Source of the DNA: Microbacterium album
Lineage (GTDB): Bacteria; Actinomycetota; Actinomycetes; Actinomycetales; Microbacteriaceae
Reading direction: 5' to 3'
DNA: 64,000 nucleotides
Assembly (NCBI RefSeq): GCF_014643695.1
Contig: NZ_BMJY01000001.1
Coordinates: 310,001-374,000 of the forward strand
Under the pieces are notes generated by a model. It had not been told where the DNA came from, did no database searches, and worked only from the letters and a program-made list of their open reading frames with translations. A program made the position numbers and the translations under genes. Shown piece after piece: positions 1-8,566 of this stretch. Positions within the stretch are counted from its first letter, which is position 1. The number at the start of each line of letters is the position of its first letter.

Positions 1-334
1 GGTCCGCCTCCACGCGCGGGCGCGCCCGCGCCAGCGCGCGACCGAACCCGAGCACGCGGTCGAACTTCTCGGCGTCGCGGCGCGTGCGCCAATGCGGGTG
101 GTACAGGTACTGCCGGCGCCCCGCGGCGTCCGTGCCGACGGCCTGCAGGTGCCCGTTGGGGTGCGGGCACACCCAGACGTCGCGCCATGCGGGCGGGACC
201 GCGAGAGAGCGCACGCGCTCGGCGTCCTCGGGCGGCAGCCGGTCACCGTGCTCGTCGAGATAGACGAAGCCCCGGCCCGCGCGCCGGCGGGTCCAGCCCG
301 GCTGATCGGGCGACGTGCGGCGCAGACGCACCAT
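1..334 (-). CDS. DNA topoisomerase IB, N-terminal part (runs off the window)
   Basis: Type IB topoisomerases relax supercoils by nicking one strand through a tyrosine; only the first 111 or so residues lie in the window and the catalytic domain is beyond base 1. The visible part matches the poxvirus/bacterial topo IB N-terminus: WTRRRAGRGFVYLDEHG, then LAVPPAWRDVWVCPHPNGH, then QAVGTDAAGRRQYLYHP and the RRDAEKFDRVLGFGRAL helix. The start is the ATG at 334-332. It follows the histidine phosphatase stop by 14 bases on the same strand, so the two are probably cotranscribed. The family call is good; full length cannot be judged. Confidence 0.85.
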   Translation of the reverse strand, partial: MVRLRRTSPDQPGWTRRRAGRGFVYLDEHGDRLPPEDAERVRSLAVPPAWRDVWVCPHPNGHLQAVGTDAAGRRQYLYHPHWRTRRDAEKFDRVLGFGRALARARPRVEAD

Positions 335-348
335 GCGGCCGCCCGGGC

Positions 349-930
349 TCAGCCCCGGGCCTCCGCGGGCACCAGCTCGACGTGCTCGGTGAGGGCGAGC
401 TCGCCGTCGACGAAGCGGAAGACGTTGCTCGCGCCGTTCTCGACGCGCTCGCCCGGGCGCGGCAGGCGGCCGCCCGAGGCGTGCGTGAGCAGCGCCCGGA
501 TGACGCCGCCGTGTGCGACGACGATGGTCGGGACGTCGTCGTCCCGGGAGGCGATGTCGCGGACCGCGGCGAGCGCGCGCTCCGTGACGTGCTCCGGGGC
601 CTCCGCCCCGGGCACGGGGCCGGTGCCGTACGCCTCGCGATAGTCGGTCACGATCATGCCCTCGCCGTCGCCGTAGTCGCGCTCGACCAGACCCGCGTGC
701 GTCTCGGGCTCCTCCAGACCGAGGACGGCCGCGATGATCCGCGCGGTCTCGTGCGCGCGCTGGAGCGGGCTCGCGACCACGCGGCCGTAGCCGCCGTCGC
801 GCAGCCGCTCGGCGGCGTCGCGCGCCTGGCCGCGGCCGGTGTCGTTGAGGGGCACATCCGTGCGGCCCTGAATGCGCTGGGCGCGGTTCCAGTCGGTCTG
901 TCCGTGGCGCACGAGAGCGAGGATCGTCAC
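349..930 (-). CDS. Histidine phosphatase family protein (phosphoglycerate mutase-like)
   Basis: A 193-residue phosphatase of the histidine phosphatase superfamily, cytoplasmic, substrate unknown. The phospho-acceptor RHGQTDWN motif lies at residues 8-15, the second catalytic arginine is in VVASPLQRAHETA, the acid residue in the ERDYGDGEG stretch, and the second histidine in IVVAHGGVIRALL. This covers a complete domain of usual length for the small PGM-like phosphatases. The GTG start at 930-928 is chosen because a TAGGCT hexamer ends 7 bases upstream, which suggests a leaderless message. Topoisomerase IB follows 14 bases downstream. Motifs do not separate sugar-phosphate, nucleotide and other small-molecule phosphatases. 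Confidence 0.9.
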   Translation of the reverse strand: MTILALVRHGQTDWNRAQRIQGRTDVPLNDTGRGQARDAAERLRDGGYGRVVASPLQRAHETARIIAAVLGLEEPETHAGLVERDYGDGEGMIVTDYREAYGTGPVPGAEAPEHVTERALAAVRDIASRDDDVPTIVVAHGGVIRALLTHASGGRLPRPGERVENGASNVFRFVDGELALTEHVELVPAEARG

Positions 931-937
931 GCCAGCG

Positions 938-943
938 AGCCTA
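938..943 (-). promoter_or_regulatory. -10 hexamer (TAGGCT), leaderless start of histidine phosphatase
   Basis: TAGGCT on the minus strand with 7 bases to the GTG start at 930, the spacing expected of a leaderless transcript. No -35 element is obvious. Confidence 0.55.
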
Positions 944-1009
944 GGGCACGTCGCATGTGTCCTCGCCGGGAGCCGCTGCCCCGCGACGGGGGAAGGGCAG
1001 GGCGCCGCG

Positions 1010-1861
1010 TCAGCGTGCGGCGGGCAGAGCGTGCGCGAGGGACGCGAGCACCTCCGTCGCGCCGGCGTCGACCTTGACCGTCGCGCGGCCGTCGCCGCGC
1101 GTGTCGCCCCGGTTCACGATCACGACCGGCAGCCGGCGCCGGCGCGCACGCTCCAGCAGCCGGATTCCCGAGTTGACCACGAGCGACGAGCCGGCGATCA
1201 GCAGGGCCTCGCTGTCACGCACGAGCTGCTCGGCCTCGCGGAACTTCTCGGCCGGGATGAACTCGCCGAAGAAGACCACGTCCGGCTTGAGCATGCCCCC
1301 GCACACGCTGCAGTCCGGAATGGCGAAGCCCTCCGCGGACTCGGGGAGCACGTCCCCGTCGGGGCCGAGCCTGACGTTCTCCGGCACGGTGATCCACGGG
1401 TTGTCCCGCTCGAGGCGCTCGGCGATGTCGCGCCGGTCGAACACCTGGCCGCAGTGCGTGCAGAAGACCCGGCGCATGGTGCCGTGCAGCTCCACCACGC
1501 GGTGGCTGCCCGCGCGTACGTGCAGGCCGTCGACGTTCTGTGTGACGACTCCGGACACGATGCCGTCCCGTTCGAGCGCCGCGAGGGCCGTGTGCCCCTC
1601 GTTCGGCGTGGCGGCGGAGAAGGCGCGCCAGCCCAGGTGCGAGCCGACCCAGTACCGGCGTCGGGCGGCCTCGTCGCTCAGGAAGGTCTGCGCGGTCATG
1701 GGGGTGCGACGCGGCGCGCCCTGGCCCCGGTAATCCGGGATCCCCGAGTCGGTCGAGACCCCGGCTCCCGTCAGCACGGCCACGCGCAGGCCCGCGAGGG
1801 CCTCGATCGCGCGTCCGACCGCGGCCGTGGCGTCGGCATCGAGGTCGTGAGCGAGAGGCAC
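1010..1861 (-). CDS. Sir2-family NAD-dependent protein deacylase
   Basis: A 283-residue sirtuin that would remove acyl groups from lysines using NAD+. The Rossmann NAD motif GAGVSTDSGIPDYRG is at about residues 37-51. The TQNVDGLH motif and the catalytic His in VVELHGTMRR follow. A zinc ribbon is formed by CTHCGQVF and CSVCGGML, with PDVVFFGE after it and the late NAD-binding AGSSLVVNSG. All core residues are present, so it should be active. The GTG start at 1861 is favoured by TAGACT ending 6 bases upstream. The gene is divergent from the SpoU methyltransferase gene at 1942. The native substrate is not evident from context. Confidence 0.93.
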   Translation of the reverse strand: MPLAHDLDADATAAVGRAIEALAGLRVAVLTGAGVSTDSGIPDYRGQGAPRRTPMTAQTFLSDEAARRRYWVGSHLGWRAFSAATPNEGHTALAALERDGIVSGVVTQNVDGLHVRAGSHRVVELHGTMRRVFCTHCGQVFDRRDIAERLERDNPWITVPENVRLGPDGDVLPESAEGFAIPDCSVCGGMLKPDVVFFGEFIPAEKFREAEQLVRDSEALLIAGSSLVVNSGIRLLERARRRRLPVVIVNRGDTRGDGRATVKVDAGATEVLASLAHALPAAR

Positions 1862-1867
1862 GCAGCG

Positions 1868-1873
1868 AGTCTA
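1868..1873 (-). promoter_or_regulatory. -10 hexamer (TAGACT), leaderless start of sirtuin gene
   Basis: TAGACT on the minus strand, 6 bases before the GTG at 1861. Confidence 0.55.
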
Positions 1874-1941
1874 AGTCGTGGCCGGCGGGAGGGGTGCGGA
1901 GCGCGAGCGGATCGGGTCCGCGCGTGCGGGATGCTGGAGGG

Positions 1942-2769
1942 ATGAGGATCGAGCGCATCGAGGACGCCGCGGACGTGCGGCTGGCGGACTACCGGGATCT
2001 GACCGACGTCGCGCTGCGCCGCGTGCTCGAGCCGGCGCACGGGCTCTACATGGCCGAGTCCGCCAAGGTGCTCGCCCGCGCGCTGGCGGCCGGGCACGAA
2101 CCGCGCTCGGTGCTCGCGCAGGAGCGATGGCTGCCCGAGCTCCCGCAGCTCCTGGGCGACCGGGACGTCCCGGTCTACCTCGTGCCCGCCGAGGTGGCCG
2201 AGGGAGTCACGGGCTACGCCGTGCACCGGGGCGTCCTCGCCGCCATGCACCGCCCCGCGCTGCCCGCCGTCGCGGACATCCTGCGCGACGCGCGCCTGGC
2301 GGTCGTGCTCGAGGACATCGTCGACCACACCAACGTCGGGGCCGCCTTCCGGGCCGCTGCGGGCCTCGGTGCGGACGCGGTGCTCGTCACGCCCCGGTGC
2401 GCGGATCCCCTCTACCGCCGCAGCGTGCGCGTGAGCATGGGCACCGTGTTCCAGGTGCCGTGGACGCGTCTGCCCGAGTGGGACGGGGCCGACGGTGCCG
2501 GAGCGCAGCTGCACGCGGCGGGCTTACACCTCGCCGCGCTCGCGCTCGCGGACGACGCGGTCGGGCTCGACGGGTTCGCCGCTGCGCCGCCCGAGCGCGT
2601 TGCGCTCCTGATGGGCGCGGAGGGCGACGGCCTCTCGCATCGTGCTCTCGCCGCCGCCGACACGCTCGTGACCATCCCGATGGAGGGCGGCGTCGACTCG
2701 CTCAACGTGGCCGCGGCGAGCGCGGTGGCGCTGTGGGCCGTCGGCCGCGGCCAGCGAGCCCGCCGCTGA
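1942..2769 (+). CDS. TrmH/SpoU-family RNA 2'-O-methyltransferase
   Basis: A 275-residue SAM-dependent RNA ribose methyltransferase of the SPOUT fold. An N-terminal substrate-binding region of about 100 residues precedes the catalytic domain. The three SpoU motifs are clear: DHTNVGAAFRAAAGLG, LLMGAEGDGLSHRAL and IPMEGGVDSLNVAAASA, the last forming the knot and SAM pocket. The ATG at 1942 is chosen over an in-frame upstream ATG because GGAGG lies just before it and homology starts there. The target nucleotide (rRNA or tRNA) cannot be told from sequence. It is divergent from the sirtuin and its 3' end faces the SGNH hydrolase gene across 11 bases. Confidence 0.9.
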   Translation: MRIERIEDAADVRLADYRDLTDVALRRVLEPAHGLYMAESAKVLARALAAGHEPRSVLAQERWLPELPQLLGDRDVPVYLVPAEVAEGVTGYAVHRGVLAAMHRPALPAVADILRDARLAVVLEDIVDHTNVGAAFRAAAGLGADAVLVTPRCADPLYRRSVRVSMGTVFQVPWTRLPEWDGADGAGAQLHAAGLHLAALALADDAVGLDGFAAAPPERVALLMGAEGDGLSHRALAAADTLVTIPMEGGVDSLNVAAASAVALWAVGRGQRARR

Positions 2770-2780
2770 CCCCGCCGGGC

Positions 2781-3596
2781 TTACAAGCGGGGGATGGGCG
2801 TCGGCTCGGGGCGCTTGGCGCGCACGGTGTCTCCGGAGGACTGGTGGCGCAGACGCCGCAGCACCCACGGCACGAGGTGCGTGCGGGCCCAGATGAGGTC
2901 GCCGCGGCGCGCCTCCCGCCAGGTCGTGGGGGGCAGCGGGTCGGGCTGCATGGGCTGGAGATCGTTGGGCACGTTGAGCGCGCGCAGCACCATGCGGGCC
3001 ACCTCGTGATGACCCAGGGCGTTCAGGTGCAGCCGGTCGTCGTCGAAGAAGCGCGGGTCCTGGATGGCCTTGAGCGCCCACTGGTCGGCCACGATGCAGT
3101 CGTACTTGTCCGCCACCGCGCGCACGTTCTCGTTGTAGATCGCGATCTTGCCGCGGAACGGGCGGAACACGGGGGAGAAGGCCACGTCCACGCCCGTGAA
3201 GACGACGACCGTCGCTCCGTCCGCGCTCAGCCGCGCGACCGCGTCGTCGAACTGCTGAGCGATCGTGTCCGGATCCGTCCCGGGTCGGATGACGTCGTTG
3301 CCGCCCGCGCAGAAGGTGATCAGGTCCGGCCGCAGCGCCAGGGCGGGCTGCACCTGATCCGCGACGATCTGCGCGATCAGCTTGCCGCGCACGGCGAGGT
3401 TCGCGTACGCGAAGTCGTCGACCTGCCGCGAGAGCGCCTCCGCGACGCGGTCGGCCCAGCCGCGGTGGCCTCCGGGCGACCCGGGCTCGGGGTCGCCGAT
3501 CCCTTCGGTGAACGAGTCGCCGATGGCGACGAAGCGGCGCCACGGGTGCGGCCCCTCGTTGGGGACGAACGGCGAGCGGGGGATCTCGGCAGTCAT
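2781..3596 (-). CDS. SGNH/GDSL hydrolase
   Basis: A 271-residue esterase/lipase-like hydrolase. Block I GDSFTEG carries the nucleophile serine at about residue 27. Block II gly is in NLAVRGKLIAQ, block III is FCAGGNDV, and block V is DDRLHLNALGHHEVA with the Asp and His of the triad. There is no signal peptide, so it is probably cytoplasmic. The ATG at 3596 is preceded by GGAGGAAG, and a TAGTCT hexamer about 38 bases upstream (3634-3639) is a plausible -10. The substrate is unknown; the family acts on acyl or acetyl esters. Confidence 0.9.
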   Translation of the reverse strand: MTAEIPRSPFVPNEGPHPWRRFVAIGDSFTEGIGDPEPGSPGGHRGWADRVAEALSRQVDDFAYANLAVRGKLIAQIVADQVQPALALRPDLITFCAGGNDVIRPGTDPDTIAQQFDDAVARLSADGATVVVFTGVDVAFSPVFRPFRGKIAIYNENVRAVADKYDCIVADQWALKAIQDPRFFDDDRLHLNALGHHEVARMVLRALNVPNDLQPMQPDPLPPTTWREARRGDLIWARTHLVPWVLRRLRHQSSGDTVRAKRPEPTPIPRL

Positions 3597-3633
3597 CGCT
3601 TCCTCCAGCGGAACTCGGCAGGGACGCCCAGCA

Positions 3634-3639
3634 GACTAC
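3634..3639 (-). promoter_or_regulatory. Candidate -10 hexamer (TAGTCT) for SGNH hydrolase
   Basis: TAGTCT on the minus strand about 38 bases upstream of the ATG, which here has a normal GGAGG ribosome site. Confidence 0.4.
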
Positions 3640-3718
3640 GACCTGCGCGCCTTTGGCGGATCCGTCTCCGGGGGGAGATCCGCCGCGGAGGGCAGCGGCG
3701 GATGTCGCCGGGGGCGAT

Positions 3719-3724
3719 TACCCT
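3719..3724 (+). promoter_or_regulatory. -10 hexamer (TACCCT), leaderless start of helicase gene
   Basis: TACCCT 9 bases before the ATG at 3734; no Shine-Dalgarno sequence intervenes. It overlaps the TTG-initiated extension of the frame, arguing for the ATG as the real start. Confidence 0.45.
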
Positions 3725-3733
3725 GGGAACCCC

Positions 3734-5485
3734 ATGCTGTCACCGTCCTATCCGCAGAGAGCGCCCTGGGGGACCGCCGGCAAGCTCCGCGCCTGGCAGC
3801 AGGAGGCCCTCGACGCGTACTTCGCGGCCGGCAAGCGCGACTTCCTCGTCGCGGCGACCCCCGGGGCCGGCAAGACGACGTTCGCGCTCACGCTGGCGGG
3901 TGAGCTCCTGCGTGCGGGTGAGGTCGATCGCGTGATCGTCGTCGCCCCCACCGAGCACCTCAAGACGCAGTGGGCCGATGCCGCCGCCCGCGCGCACATC
4001 CGCCTCGACCCGGCCTTCCGAAACAGCCACACGACGTTCTCCCGTCAGTACCACGGCGTCGTGGTCACGTACGCGCAGGTCGCGGTGAAGGCGTCCGTGC
4101 ACCGCGCCCTCACGGAGGGCGGTCGCACGCTCGTCATCCTCGACGAGGTGCACCACGGCGGCGAGGCGCTCAGCTGGGGCGACGCGCTCCGCGAGGCGTA
4201 CGCGCCGGCCAAACGCCGGCTGCTCCTGAGCGGCACGCCCTTCCGCAGCGACGACGCCCCCATCCCGTTCGTCGAGTACGCGCCCGACGAGCGCGGATTC
4301 CGCACGTCGGTGACCGACTACGCGTACGGCTATGACCGCGCGCTCGCGGACGGCGTTGTCCGGCCCGTGCTCTTCCACGTGTACTCGGGGCACATGAAGT
4401 GGCGAACGCGCGCGGGCGACGAGCTCGAGGCGCACCTGGGGCAGGACAATCTCAAGGACGTGACCTCCCAGGCCTGGCGCACGGCGCTGGATCCGCAGGG
4501 CGAGTGGATGCCCGCGGTCCTGCGCTCGGCGGATCAGCGGCTCTCCGAGATCCGGCACCACGTGCCCGACGCGGGCGGGCTCGTCCTGGCGACGGACCAG
4601 ACCGCGGCGCGCGCCTACGCGAAGCTGCTGCACGGCATCACCGGTCAACGCGCCACGGTCGTCCTCTCGGACGACGCGGAGGCCTCGCAGCGCATCGAGC
4701 GGTTCTCGCAGAGCGACTCGCGCTGGATGGTCGCGGTGCGCATGGTCTCGGAGGGCGTGGACGTGCCTCGCCTGGCCGTGGGCGTGTATGCGACCTCCTC
4801 GTCGACGCCGCTGTTCTTCGCGCAGGCGATCGGCCGATTCGTGCGCGCACGCCGTCGCGGAGAGGCGGCGAGCGTGTTCCTCCCGCACGTGCCGGTCCTG
4901 ATGGGCCTCGCGAGCGAGATGGAACGGCAGCGGGACCACGTGCTCGGCCGGGGCGAGAAGGACGAGGACGGGCTGGACGACAGCCTGCTCGAGGCCGCCG
5001 AGCGCGAGGAGAAGGCGTCCGACGCCCTCACCGAGGAGTTCTCGTTCCAGGCGCTCGGCTCGGTGGCTCACTTCGACCGGGTCGTGTTCGACGGCAAGGA
5101 GTTCGGCGAGCTCGCCGTGCCGGGCACGGAGGAGGAGCAGGAGTTCATCGGGCTTCCGGGCCTGCTGGAACCGGAGCACGTGCACGAGCTGCTGATGCAG
5201 CGCCAGGCGCGTCAGTCGCGTCACCGGCAGGCGCGCGAGGCGCGCGAGAGCTCGGGCGAGGCGGAGCCGGTCGCGACCCTGCCACCGCCCCTGCACCGCA
5301 CCCTGCGCGAGCAGCGGCAGCTGCTCAACAGCCTCGTCGGCGTCTACGCACGCCAGACCGGCGAGCCGCACGGCGTCATCCACGCCGAGCTGCGGCGGCG
5401 GTGCGGCGGCCCCGAGGTGGCGAAGGCGACGGTCGCGCAGCTGCAGGCGCGGATCGACCTGCTGCGCAAACGCGTCCGTTCCTGA
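3734..5485 (+). CDS. DEAD/DEAH-box (superfamily 2) helicase
   Basis: A 583-residue ATP-dependent SF2 helicase or DNA translocase. Walker A is VAATPGAGKTTFALTLAG near residue 37, the DEAH-type Walker B is LVILDEVHHGG, motif III is LLSGTPFR, and the C-terminal helicase domain has the QAIGRFVRARR motif VI. A charged C-terminal extension of about 170 residues, rich in Glu and Arg, follows. It resembles the type III restriction/RecG-like ResIII group, but no methyltransferase or nuclease gene lies nearby, so a restriction role is unlikely. The frame is open back to a TTG at 3653; ATG 3734 fits the homology start and a TACCCT -10. Its partner in the cell is not evident. Confidence 0.85.
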   Translation: MLSPSYPQRAPWGTAGKLRAWQQEALDAYFAAGKRDFLVAATPGAGKTTFALTLAGELLRAGEVDRVIVVAPTEHLKTQWADAAARAHIRLDPAFRNSHTTFSRQYHGVVVTYAQVAVKASVHRALTEGGRTLVILDEVHHGGEALSWGDALREAYAPAKRRLLLSGTPFRSDDAPIPFVEYAPDERGFRTSVTDYAYGYDRALADGVVRPVLFHVYSGHMKWRTRAGDELEAHLGQDNLKDVTSQAWRTALDPQGEWMPAVLRSADQRLSEIRHHVPDAGGLVLATDQTAARAYAKLLHGITGQRATVVLSDDAEASQRIERFSQSDSRWMVAVRMVSEGVDVPRLAVGVYATSSSTPLFFAQAIGRFVRARRRGEAASVFLPHVPVLMGLASEMERQRDHVLGRGEKDEDGLDDSLLEAAEREEKASDALTEEFSFQALGSVAHFDRVVFDGKEFGELAVPGTEEEQEFIGLPGLLEPEHVHELLMQRQARQSRHRQAREARESSGEAEPVATLPPPLHRTLREQRQLLNSLVGVYARQTGEPHGVIHAELRRRCGGPEVAKATVAQLQARIDLLRKRVRS

Positions 5486-5692
5486 GCCGCGCGGACGCCG
5501 CGCCCGAAGCATGTGAGTTGCACGGGCCGGCGTAGCCATTCTGTCCGCGGGGACGTCGGAAGGCGCTTCGCCGGTCGCGGACCCGGCGCCGCCGGGAGTC
5601 GGCCGGGGCGCCTCGGCGGCGGCGGATGGCGCTGTACGACGCGCGTTCGCCGTCACATCCCCGCGGACTATGGTGCGATGCCGTGTCCTGCG

Positions 5693-5715
5693 ATATGTTC
5701 GCGGAGTCGACATAT
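5693..5715. promoter_or_regulatory. Candidate operator, ATATGT-N11-ACATAT
   Basis: A perfect 6+6 inverted repeat with an 11-base spacer, centred about 135 bases before the transporter start codon. Position and AT content suit a repressor site; the ROK regulator at the end of the operon is the obvious candidate to bind it, but this is inference. Confidence 0.45.
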
Positions 5716-5733
5716 TTGTGATTGTCCGGCGGA

Positions 5734-5761
5734 CGAGGAGGTCGCTGTGATCGCCTCCTCG
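5734..5761 (+). promoter_or_regulatory. Leader hairpin (CGAGGAGG / CCTCCTCG)
   Basis: An 8-bp perfect stem with a 12-base loop in the presumed 5' leader of the transporter mRNA. It could affect mRNA stability or sequester the internal GGAGG. No T-run follows, so it is not an obvious intrinsic terminator. Confidence 0.3.
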
Positions 5762-5838
5762 CCGGTGCCGGCGGCGGAGAACCCGTCAGGTCGTCGGCGG
5801 CACGGCACACCCGTTGCATTTCAGAGAGGAAACGCATC

Positions 5839-6948
5839 ATGTCCCCACGCAAGACCCTCGTCCTCGCGGCCGGTGCCGCTCTGGCGCTCGGCCTGACCGC
5901 CTGCGGCGGCGGGCAGGGCGGCGCAGGCGGTGACGGCCTCGCCGACTGCAACGTCGGCATCTCGATGCCCACGCGCTCGCTCGAACGGTGGATCAACGAC
6001 GGCGAACAGCTGAAGGCGCTGCTCGACGACGCGGGCTGCACGACCGACCTGCAGTACGCGGACAACCAGGTGAACCAGCAGATCAGCCAGATCCAGAACC
6101 AGATCGCGAGCGGCGCGAAGGTCCTGGTCATCGCGGCGATCGACGGCGAGGCCCTCGGCCCCGTGCTCGAGGAGGCGGCGGGCCAGGACGCCACCGTCAT
6201 CGCCTACGACCGCCTCATCAACGGCACCGAGCACGTCGACTACTACGCGACGTTCGACAACGAGCGCGTCGGCCAGCTGCAGGGCCAGTTCATCATCGAC
6301 GAGCTGGGTCTCGACGGCGGCGAGGGCCCGTTCAACCTGGAGCCGTTCGCGGGCAGCCCCGACGACAACAACGCCGCCTTCTTCTTCGGCGGGGCCTGGG
6401 ACCTGCTCCTGCCCTACATCGAGAGCGGCCAGCTCGTCGTTCCGAGCGGCAAGCAGCCGGCCTCGTCGGCCGACTGGGCGAGCATCGGCATCCCCGGCTG
6501 GTCCTCCGACACGGCGCAGGCGGAGATGGACAACCGCCTCACGTCGTTCTACACGGGTGGAGAGCGCGTCGACGTCGTGCTGTCGCCGAACGACAGCCTC
6601 GCGCTCGGCATCCAGGCGTCCCTCCGCTCCGCCGGCTACGAGCCCGACGCGGACTGGCCCCTGTTGACGGGGCAGGATGCCGACGTCGCCAACGTGCAGG
6701 CGATCCTCGCCGGCGAGCAGTCCATGACGGTGTGGAAGGACACGCGCGCGCTGGGACAGCAGGTGTTCGAGATGATCCAGTCGATCCTGAACGGGGAGGA
6801 GCCGGAGATCAACGACACCGAGACGTACGACAACGGCGTCAAGGTCGTCCCGTCCTACCTGCTCGATCCCGAGGTGGTCACGGCCGACCAGGTGGAGGAG
6901 AAGCTCGTGGACTCGGGCTTCATCCCCGCCGAGGACCTGGGCCTGTGA
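5839..6948 (+). CDS. chvE: Monosaccharide ABC transporter substrate-binding lipoprotein (ChvE type)
   Basis: A 369-residue periplasmic-binding-protein-like lipoprotein anchored on the outer face of the membrane. A signal sequence (residues 1-20) ends in the lipobox LTAC, followed by a GGGQGGAGG linker. The rest matches the ChvE/XylF sugar-binding fold: [16 protein letters not shown], the ligand-region [17 protein letters not shown], and [18 protein letters not shown]. In this family such proteins bind aldoses such as glucose, galactose, xylose or arabinose; the exact sugar is not readable here. Start ATG 5839 has an AGAGGA site and places the signal peptide correctly. It is the first gene of the mms-type operon, separated from the ATPase gene by a strong hairpin. 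Confidence 0.92.
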   Translation: MSPRKTLVLAAGAALALGLTACGGGQGGAGGDGLADCNVGISMPTRSLERWINDGEQLKALLDDAGCTTDLQYADNQVNQQISQIQNQIASGAKVLVIAAIDGEALGPVLEEAAGQDATVIAYDRLINGTEHVDYYATFDNERVGQLQGQFIIDELGLDGGEGPFNLEPFAGSPDDNNAAFFFGGAWDLLLPYIESGQLVVPSGKQPASSADWASIGIPGWSSDTAQAEMDNRLTSFYTGGERVDVVLSPNDSLALGIQASLRSAGYEPDADWPLLTGQDADVANVQAILAGEQSMTVWKDTRALGQQVFEMIQSILNGEEPEINDTETYDNGVKVVPSYLLDPEVVTADQVEEKLVDSGFIPAEDLGL

Positions 6949-6953
6949 ATCGA

Positions 6954-6987
6954 GCGGGTGCCGGCGCCCAGGCGCGCCGGCACCCGC
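6954..6987 (+). terminator. Intercistronic hairpin between binding protein and ATPase genes
   Basis: A 13-bp stem, GCGGGTGCCGGCG (6954-6966) with CGCCGGCACCCGC (6975-6987), and an 8-base loop. There is no T-run. Being inside the operon it may be a partial terminator or an mRNA-stabilising structure that keeps binding-protein levels above those of the membrane components. Confidence 0.6.
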
Positions 6988-7027
6988 CGGCTCCCCTCTT
7001 GGCAATGACGCGACGAATGGAGGGCGG

Positions 7028-8566
7028 ATGAGCGAGAACCTCATCCTCCGGATGGAGTCCATCACGAAGGAGTTCGGCGGCGGTGTGAAGGCGCTCGACG
7101 GCGTCTCCCTCGAGGTGCGGCGCGGCGAGGTGCACGCCATCTGCGGCGAGAACGGTGCGGGCAAGTCGACGCTGATGAAGGTGCTCAGCGGTGTGCACCC
7201 CGCCGGCAGCTTCCGCGGCACGATCGAGTTCGAGGGTCGTCCCGTGGCCTTCAAGAGCATCAACGACAGCGAGGCCGAGGGCATCGTCATCATCCACCAG
7301 GAGCTGGCCCTCAGCCCCTACCTCTCGGTCGCGGAGAACATCTTTCTCGGTAACGAGGTCGCCCGTGGCGGCGTGATCGACTGGAACAAGACCAACCAGG
7401 AGGCCGCGAAGCTGCTTGCGCGCGTCGGCCTCGACGAGAACCCCGCGACGAGGATCTCGGACCTGGGCGTGGGCAAGCAGCAGCTCGTGGAGATCGCGAA
7501 GGCACTGTCCAAGCGCGTGAAGCTCCTCATCCTGGACGAGCCGACCGCTGCGCTCAACGATGAGGACTCGAGCCACCTGCTCGACCTGATCGCTCATCTG
7601 CGCGGGCAGGGGATCACGTGCATCATCATCTCGCACAAGCTCGGCGAGGTCATGCGGATCGCCGACGCGATCACCGTGATCCGCGACGGGCGGACGATCG
7701 AGACCATGCCGCGAGCGGATGCGACGGAGGCGCGGATCATCCGCGCGATGGTCGGCCGGGAGCTGCACACCATGTTCCCGCCCCGAGAGCCGCAGATCGG
7801 CGAGGAGCTCTTCCGCGTCGAGAACTGGACGGTGCATCACCCCCTGGATCCCGGCCGTCGCGTGGTCGACGACGTGAGCTTCCACGTGCGAGCCGGCGAG
7901 GTCGTCGGCTTCGCGGGCCTCATGGGGGCCGGGCGGACGGAGCTCGCGATGAGCCTGTTCGGCCGCTCGTACGGAACGGGCATCAGCGGGCGCGCGTACA
8001 AGTCGGGAAGGGAGGTGTCCCTCCGCACGGTCGATGAGGCGATCCGCACCGGCCTCGCGTATGCGACGGAGGACCGCAAGCGGTACGGCCTGAACCTGAT
8101 CGGCGACATCACGGGGAACGTGTCGGCTGCGGCGCTGGGACGACTCGCGAGGCTCGGCGTCGTCGACCGCCACCGCGAGTACAAGGTGGCCGACAGCTAC
8201 CGCCACAAGATGAACATCAAGGCGCCGAGCGTGTCGGCGCTCACGGGGCAGCTGTCCGGCGGAAACCAGCAGAAGGTCGTCCTCAGCAAGTGGGTCTTCT
8301 CCGGGCCCGATGTGCTCATCCTCGACGAGCCGACGCGGGGCATCGACGTGGGCGCGAAGTACGAGATCTACGGAATCATCAACGAGCTGGCGACCCAGGG
8401 GAAGGCGATCATCGTCATCTCCTCCGAGCTGCCCGAGGTCATCGGGCTCTCCGACCGGATCTACGCCATCTCCGAGGGGCGCATCACGGGCGAAGTGGCC
8501 CGGGAGGACGCCGACCAGGAGACGCTCATGCACTACATGACCATGGGAAGGAACGGAACACCGTGA
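7028..8566 (+). CDS. mmsA: Monosaccharide ABC transporter ATP-binding protein (two ATPase domains)
   Basis: A 512-residue tandem ATPase that energises sugar import (GguA/XylG/MmsA group). The N-terminal domain has a full Walker A ([13 protein letters not shown]), Q-loop region, signature [15 protein letters not shown], and Walker [12 protein letters not shown] with the switch His in IIISHKL. In the C-terminal domain Walker A is degenerate ([12 protein letters not shown]), which is normal for this family, while its signature [15 protein letters not shown] and Walker [15 protein letters not shown] are intact. The ATG start follows GGAGGGCGG. It overlaps the permease start by four bases (GTGA), implying coupled translation. 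Confidence 0.95.
   Translation: MSENLILRMESITKEFGGGVKALDGVSLEVRRGEVHAICGENGAGKSTLMKVLSGVHPAGSFRGTIEFEGRPVAFKSINDSEAEGIVIIHQELALSPYLSVAENIFLGNEVARGGVIDWNKTNQEAAKLLARVGLDENPATRISDLGVGKQQLVEIAKALSKRVKLLILDEPTAALNDEDSSHLLDLIAHLRGQGITCIIISHKLGEVMRIADAITVIRDGRTIETMPRADATEARIIRAMVGRELHTMFPPREPQIGEELFRVENWTVHHPLDPGRRVVDDVSFHVRAGEVVGFAGLMGAGRTELAMSLFGRSYGTGISGRAYKSGREVSLRTVDEAIRTGLAYATEDRKRYGLNLIGDITGNVSAAALGRLARLGVVDRHREYKVADSYRHKMNIKAPSVSALTGQLSGGNQQKVVLSKWVFSGPDVLILDEPTRGIDVGAKYEIYGIINELATQGKAIIVISSELPEVIGLSDRIYAISEGRITGEVAREDADQETLMHYMTMGRNGTP

Larger units (their letters stand above)
5486..5838 (+). promoter_or_regulatory. Upstream region of the monosaccharide ABC transporter operon
   Basis: A 353-base gene-free stretch. 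I see no coding signal. It holds an AT-containing inverted repeat (5693-5715) in otherwise GC-rich DNA, a TATGGT that could serve as a -10 (5669-5674), a leader hairpin at 5734-5761, and an AGAGGA ribosome site just before the ATG at 5839. Confidence 0.6.

Noticed and set aside
3734-5485. Helicase as part of a restriction-modification or defence island
   Set aside because: No methyltransferase, nuclease or other defence-type gene is nearby; neighbours are housekeeping genes.
5722-5838. N-terminal extension of the sugar-binding protein
   Set aside because: The longer frame would bury the signal peptide and lipobox; ATG 5839 has a ribosome site and places them correctly.
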